Source: Cladocopium goreaui
Taxonomy: Eukaryota > Sar > Dinophyceae > Suessiales > Symbiodiniaceae
Direction: 5' to 3'
DNA: 64,000 nucleotides
Assembly (NCBI GenBank): GCA_947184155.2
Contig: CAMXCT020001524.1
Span: 375,577 to 439,576 of the forward strand
Positions 59,301 to 64,000 of this stretch are shown piece after piece. The notes under the pieces were generated by a model. The model did not search any database and was not told where the DNA came from. It saw only the letters and a program-made list of their open reading frames with translations. The position numbers and the translations under genes are program-made. Each line of letters begins with the position of its first letter. Within the stretch, counting starts at the first letter, position 1.

Positions 59301-62300
59301 TGGAAGTCGTGATGTAGTTGTTAGCCGGGCTCTTGGACAGTTCAGAAATAATGTGAGTGGAACATAGTGGAACTTCCGTTTCATTTCGAAGTTTTTTTCA
59401 CACTCATTCAGATGATCCAATCGTTGCAGCGTCACGTCTTGGGAGGAGAAGAGGCAGCGCTCTTCATCAATGCTCACGTCTTCCAAGATCCAGGCATTTG
59501 TGCCAAAGAAAAGCCCAAGACCAGGCGAGGAGACAAGGACTGAAAAATCATCGCGAAGCTGGGTTAAAGCGAACAGTTACAGGACCCCCTTACATTTGGA
59601 CCGTAAAAGCCACACTTAAATCAACCCAATCATATCAGGGTGTTTCACCGTGAAGCTGCTAAGTTGGTGGCCTAGAGCCAATTACACATCCGGTGAGGAT
59701 GGCAACATTCACACAGAAGCCTGAAACACGGCAGAAGTACAAGCACCACGCAAACAAACATGAGAGGAAAGAAGAAACTCAGAAGTAAACAATCATGGAT
59801 GTAACCATCAATTCCAAGTAGGGAGGGGTACCATCATTTTTCATGGCAAATCCCGCTATTTTTTTCGGGGATGATCCGGCCATGACATCAGATGTCCTGC
59901 AGGAGGATGGTGGCCGTGGCGATGTGGAAGACGACAACCTGCCGGCCGCAGATCCGGTGCGGGATCTCCACAACTCCGAGACCGCAATCTCCATGTCTCT
60001 TGGAGAAGTGATGCCATGTGCCAAGTTGGGTGAGAAACAGACTAAATCAATCTATATCAGACTATACTATAGGAATGTCATCGAATGTCCCAATGGATCA
60101 GTGAATGGATTATCTGATGATCCAATTTTTCACGATGGCAGTATTTGTCACCCCATCCATCCAATGGATCAGATAGTGGGCCTATGTTCAGAGTGCTGTG
60201 GGCACTTGGGTGGCCCTCCGACCGTGCTGTCTCGCACCCTACCCCTTGAGGTTTACCCTGAAATCCCGATGGACGCAACAGAAACACCAAGTTGTGGCAA
60301 CTGGAGCAGATAGGTATCCAGTTGACCACTGTTTTTCAAGGCAGTTGAATGGTCGCTGCATTCAACAAAAGCAACTAATATTTCCGATTCCATTTTCATT
60401 GATTTTTGAGCTGCAAGTGATCCAGCCGTTAATGGCTGCAGATTGTACTTGGGAGGGCTGACTCGTTCCAACCAGTTGAGGCTTGTGGAGTACATCGAAA
60501 ACTACATGGATGGCAAGCTACGCATCATTGAACGCACCTTGGTAGCTTTAGAAAGTGTGGCAAGTAGGTTTAGATTGGACTTCTTCACGAATGGGTCCCT
60601 ACTCGATATGAGTTGGCTTGAAACTAGGGCGTAAGTCGAGGTAAGAAGGAGTTCATTGGGATTACAAGCCCACTCATAGCAGTGATCCATTGATAAGTCA
60701 CCTGTCACCCCTGAGCCAGGTTTGGTTGGTGCCTTTTGGCCTCGTTCGCCTGCCTTGTCGCACTGGAGCACCATCATGAACTTGTGCCTGGTGGGGGAAG
60801 GCACACGAGTAGGGATGGAGCCTATCACCAGCAAACAGCGACTCTACTTGTTGTACATCTTGGAGGCGGCTGTGAGGCGGCTGGGAGTGTTGGGCTGGGG
60901 GGCTGGGAGATGTCTAAAGATGGATCTCCAAGACTGCCAATAGGATTATATTAATGATTATATAGCTGAAAAAATGACGAATGGCAAACCTTTCTATTTG
61001 GTCATCTGCTTGCAGCATCCCAGCCGTTTAGAAATCTGTCAAATTCTGAATCTCATCTTCACAAGTGCTCCCGCGGGAACTTCAAACCTTCAACATCACC
61101 TCAAAACATGGCTGTTAGAATTTCGGATCTCCTCAATGGCGATATTCAAACAGGGACATTTGGATGTGGTTTAAGGCCCTCACCGCAGAAAGTGATTGTT
61201 TTTGGTGGCAAAAAGCATTATTCGATTTTTCAGCACCCAAGTTTGACCCATCGACATTTGCGTATGAGTCAAACAGTGTATGTAGCAAGAGGCCAACAAA
61301 AATTGGTAGCTTTCCCGTATAGAAATCATCCAATGATTCAGTTCTTGTGGTATGTATCATTGTGATTCCTATAATATCCTATCATGATGATCATCATTAT
61401 TATTACTCTTATTGTTATTTTAATTGTTTTTAGTATTGAATAACTTTAATTTATCGAACTTAGCATGAAACCCATTTGGATAGTCACCAGCCAGGCGGGC
61501 GGAGGATGAGGCACGCAATGCCCGGCCCAGCGAGAAAGATGAGACCGCCACGCGGATGAACGAGGCCGGCGCTCAGGGTGTGGCTCCTAGGATGTGAATT
61601 CGGTGGTTGAACATCTTAACTGGAAAGATCTGGAAAGCATGGATTTTACCACGACATGTCAGGTTATTCCGAATTCCCCAAATTCTGTGGTTTCTTTTTC
61701 CATCTTTTTCCCGATTTGGGTGATTTTGGTGGAAAATCCAGCGTTGATTGATGGATATTGTACCAAACGCACCAATGGATCCAAGACATAGGTGGTTTGT
61801 TGTAGTAAGCCATCCATTTGGAGGTAGGGTTGAACACAAAATGACCCATACCCCGATGTTTTTCCATGGTTTTTCCCTAGATTTCCCAACAGATTGGGTT
61901 TGAGAGCCAGGTTAGCTATCCCTTGCCCTTGCGAGGCGTGCATGCAGATCATCCCTGAGATGCCAAGGTTAATGGACATTTGCAGACCCGAGGCTGGGGT
62001 GACCTTCCTGGATTTTATGGTGAAATTAAGGGAACGGTTTATCGGAAACATTTTTTTTTCTACCATGGTTTATGTAGAGTGTGTCTGGGGTTTCTGTGGA
62101 TTTTCTTCTGAAACCAATGGATGGACGAAATAGGCAGGATTGTATCATATTGATTCATATTGTATCACCTATACAGATTAACCGCCTGCATAGAGTAGAG
62201 ATTCAGAGGGCTGTTCCAAGAAGCATAGGCATCATAGGGTGCACCATGTATCAACTCTACTGGTCGAGATTGCGCTTACCCTCCGATAATTCAACATAGC

Positions 62301-64000
62301 CATTGAAAATCGCTCATCTATAGATGGTTTACCTCTAAACCATGGTCATTTTCCACTGCCGTGTGAATTTACCAGATGGTGTTTTTTTCCTGAGTAGTTT
62401 GGCAGGAGGAACAGTTCCTGCTGCTGATGCATGTGTGCAAGATCCTGGTGGAGTATGCTGTTCAAAGTTCTCAGAGCCAGGCAAGGAGATGAGGGGCAGG
62501 CTTCCAAGGTTCCAACAACCCGAAGTACCACGGAACACCTTGGGTGCTAGTTATATGCGTCTTTGTGGATGAAACTCGCATAAGATTCCCATTTCATCAC
62601 TTTTAGTCATTTGATCTTATTTTCAAATCTTTTTGCTTCGTGGTTTACAACGGGTTCGAGTCTTTTTCTGCTTCGCATCCCTTGGGAAGACGGTTCCCCG
62701 CAGCCGCCCAGTCATCTGGCAGGTGCTGGTGAATTCCAAGGTCCTTTGTCAAGGCCTGCGGAAAGCCATTGAGGACGTTTCTCCCATGGAGACCATGAAA
62801 AACAGCAGCTCGGCCATCCAAGGTGTCCTCTGAATGGGCTGGCTGTATGGGCTGAATGGGCTGAAGGTTGAAACAGGCAACTTCATGAAGCTTTAAAAGC
62901 ACATTGTATGATGACCAAGTTCATTGCTCAGTTTTCATCGGTGATTTCAAGTGGATGTCATGGGGACGTCACCTTCGGATTGGAACTGGAGAAATGGTAG
63001 CCCAGAGCTTCACCTGAGGCGCCGACAGCTTGCTGGCCTTAGCCAAGTGCTTTGAGGAAGCAAAGAACACCTTTCTGGATCTCTCCAAGCAGGTGCAACC
63101 ACAACATGTGCTACAGATGCAGTGCCTTTTTACGGCATCGGAGTTTGTGTCGTTTTGTTGCTTTCCATCTCTTTTCTCGTGTTTCGAACTAGAGGTATTT
63201 TGGACAGCAGTACGTAAGGCTGCGGACGAGTTCCCCGCTATCATAAGACTGCTGCTAAGTCACAACAGCGGATGGATTTATCGCGCATAGGTAGGCAAAT
63301 GGCCCAAATAGCTCTTTTGCAGACAAGAAATTACTAGCCTCTCGCAGGCTCATTTTTCAATAAGCTTCCCTTCTGGCAATCTCACCAGAAAATCCAATTT
63401 TTGCAGCATAAACATGTTTTAAGGAAAATCTCACCGCCTGTAGGCAAAGTGTAGCGAAGCTGCTTTAAAATTCATGATTAGCATCTCTTTCTTGATGCGG
63501 CAGGTGCACCTTGCCTGCAGCAAAATCCTGGAAGATCCAAAAGTGAAGGATCGCATGGAGGACAGACTGTGTTGGCCTTGGGATATTGGTGGCCTGACTT
63601 TACACACCAAACCACATGCCTGATATTCTTTTGGTATATCCATACAGAATGACTTTCTCCCCAATCATGGCTTCAGTGGATTCATTTCATGACATTTCCA
63701 TCAAATGAGGCTTTGGGGGATCCATTTCACTGATCCCTGAAGAGGAGTTGCGCCCTGTGATGAGCCGCTTTCTGGTGCTGGCCAACCGCGGCATCGAAGC
63801 TTGGAAATGTGGATCCAAGGGCCAGGGGTGAATGGAAATGAGATAATATATATATATATAATATAGATATAGATATAGATTTTGGTATTGTATAGATATT
63901 GGTATTGGTATAGATGGACATGAAATGAAATTACCCTCTGGTAAAGTAACATAACTATGGACAATCAACATGTTTAATGGGTAAATCAACTATAAATGGA
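50345..64000 (+). CDS. cohesin STAG/SCC3-like subunit (3' end beyond window)
   Basis: Exons: 50345-50419 (Pro/Gln-rich), 50835-50874, about 51651-51769 (EWAELCTKDLYNSLLVVLDL), 51960-51978, 52101 to about 52258 (PTIYPLLPSIPKS), about 54834-54967 (NAAIRSVRHVSTIVALSVAE), 55166 to about 55289 (THETLARQLASHRE), about 55779, 55989-56064, 56195-56322 (SEVIRVYTLGQLDRLMKMDP, RVFLMLHDP), 56456-56515 (VEVRLKALSVGI), 57028-57102, 58161-58313 (LERVADVDPRVAASAVRC), 59266-59352 (DNVANMVIGSRDVVVSRALG), 59430-59537, 59903-60029, about 60476-60554, 60720 to about 60886 (AFWPRSPALSHWSTIMNLCL), 61505 on, 61948-62019, 62723-62822, 63043-63092, 63504-63560, 63745 on. RxxRHxxT, then IR...MKMxPE, LHDxxxEVRLKAL, and L.FWxxxPxLxxW follow the order of the STAG family (stromalin domain, HEAT-like helices), which binds kleisin and DNA in sister-chromatid cohesion. 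GC and GA donors recur (50420, 54968, 56065, 57103, 59538, 63561). Weak exons: 51960, 55779 and the segment 60030-60475. Confidence 0.7.
51180..51560. other. cohesin intron with C-rich and CTTGTACAT repeats
   Basis: CTCGCTTGTACAT(G/T)CCG is repeated three times at 51206-51270, and CCACCCCACC tracts occur at 51340-51365 and 51440-51470. Not coding. Confidence 0.5.
52813..52863. repeat. dispersed element, copy 2
   Basis: ATCACGAAAGCTAGCTTCTG through CTTGCTTTAGCAAGG, a near-copy of 179-231. It is followed by a C-rich stretch in both places. Confidence 0.5.
52997..53840. repeat. TTTACACTCCACAC satellite, two blocks
   Basis: 52997-53390 and 53583-53840: TTTACACTCCACACT, TACACGCTAAACT and TTCACACTTTACAC units, interrupted by the segment at 53390-53582. 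Inside the cohesin intron of about 2.6 kb. Confidence 0.9.
53390..53582. repeat. ~190-bp duplicated segment, copy 1
   Basis: GACCCCCACAACTTTGCCCT to GGTGGACCTGTGAATTTTCC. The second copy, at 54363-54545, differs at scattered bases and small gaps. Near the end AGGTCCAC and GTGGACCT form an 8-bp stem with the loop TCCGGTGCCGACG. Confidence 0.75.
54050..54130. repeat. short TTTTCACGG repeat
   Basis: TTTTCACGG / CTTTTCACGG recurs five times with 8-16 bp spacing. Confidence 0.6.
54363..54545. repeat. ~190-bp duplicated segment, copy 2
   Basis: GACCCTCACAACTTTGCCCT to GGTGGACCTTTGATTTTTCC. The AGGTCCAC/GTGGACCT stem is identical to copy 1, while the loop changes (TCCGGTGACGAAG). Confidence 0.75.
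56887..57018. mobile_element. MITE family 2-like, expanded or diverged
   Basis: Left half ATGTCTGAAAATGGGGTGTA; right half CTTGGGGTACCAGATTTTCT. It ends 10 bp before the cohesin exon at 57028. Confidence 0.45.
57142..57308. repeat. direct repeat around an AT-rich palindrome
   Basis: ATGTCTGGAACATATTGTTG and the following GATGATATCAGTTATGTAT occur at 57142-57180 and again at 57270-57308, separated by an AT-rich palindrome and CCCAGATCATTGATC. Confidence 0.75.
57785..58110. repeat. GAATAAAT microsatellite and short palindrome
   Basis: (GAATGAATAAATAAAT)n at 57800-57880, then a palindromic segment at 57960-58055 (TAGGGACTCCTAATGATGGA ... GAAATGGGAGTCCCTA). All in a cohesin intron. Confidence 0.7.
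58475..58565. mobile_element. MITE family 2, copy 4
   Basis: Ends CTTTGTCTGCAAATGGGATA and CACACCCTATTTTTTCGACA. Cohesin intron 58314-59265. Confidence 0.5.
58585..58800. repeat. AT-rich ATAG/AAAT microsatellite
   Basis: ATATAGATA, AATTAATTAATT and AATAAATAAT runs in a cohesin intron. Confidence 0.8.
62277..62380. mobile_element. MITE family 1, copy 4
   Basis: TTACCCTCCGATAATTCAAC at the left and GTGAATTTACCAGATGGT at the right; about 104 bp. Cohesin intron 62020-62722. Confidence 0.7.
63845..63910. repeat. TATA/TAGATA tract
   Basis: TATATATA then TAGATA and TTGGTA units, just before the last MITE. Confidence 0.85.
63932..64000. mobile_element. MITE family 1, copy 5 (cut by window end)
   Basis: TACCCTCTGGTAAAGTAACA then AATGGGTAAATCAACTATAA; the right part lies beyond the window. 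Downstream of a cohesin exon, presumably intronic. Confidence 0.8.

Overview
The window looks like nuclear DNA of a dinoflagellate, most like the Symbiodiniaceae/Suessiales (inference). The reasons are: every gene I could read is on the + strand; genes are cut into many short exons (about 20-260 bp) in mostly short introns; introns end in AG but begin with GT, GC or GA; several kilobases are satellite or microsatellite DNA; and one intron holds degenerate CCCTAAA (telomere-type) repeats. Exons were joined by eye using reading phase and family motifs. Exon edges are therefore inferences, and most 5' ends are open.

Layout. 1-2.0 kb: microsatellites. 2.03-2.43 kb: 3' end of an ankyrin-repeat gene. 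3.1-8.2 kb: chloroplast-type alpha/beta hydrolase. 8.6-12.9 kb: gene resembling the EMAPII tRNA-binding domain (tentative). 13.3-20.5 kb: seven abutting satellite arrays (units of 15-16, 16, 72, about 300, exactly 420 and 15-16 bp, plus a CACTTC array). 20.6-21.6 kb: unidentified exon-like pieces with two palindromic MITEs. 23.5-32.7 kb: dynamin-like GTPase of about 18 exons, one of whose introns is 3.4 kb of satellite. 33.0-37.6 kb and 37.96-39.0 kb: two unidentified genes with consistent splicing. 39.2-42.8 kb: gene with two double-stranded-RNA-binding domains. 44.2-45.4 kb: exons of a cold-shock-like protein, possibly the 3' part of the previous gene. 46.1-48.7 kb: glutaredoxin. 49.15-49.76 kb: end of a second cold-shock-like gene. 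50.3 kb to beyond the window: cohesin STAG/SCC3-like subunit.

No operon-like functional grouping is evident; the shared strand fits the unidirectional gene blocks known from dinoflagellates. The most interesting signals are (i) frequent GC-AG and GA-AG introns, two of them pinned by conserved glutaredoxin residues, and (ii) at least three families of short palindromic elements lying almost only in introns, one of which makes up most of a 150-bp dynamin intron (introner-like).
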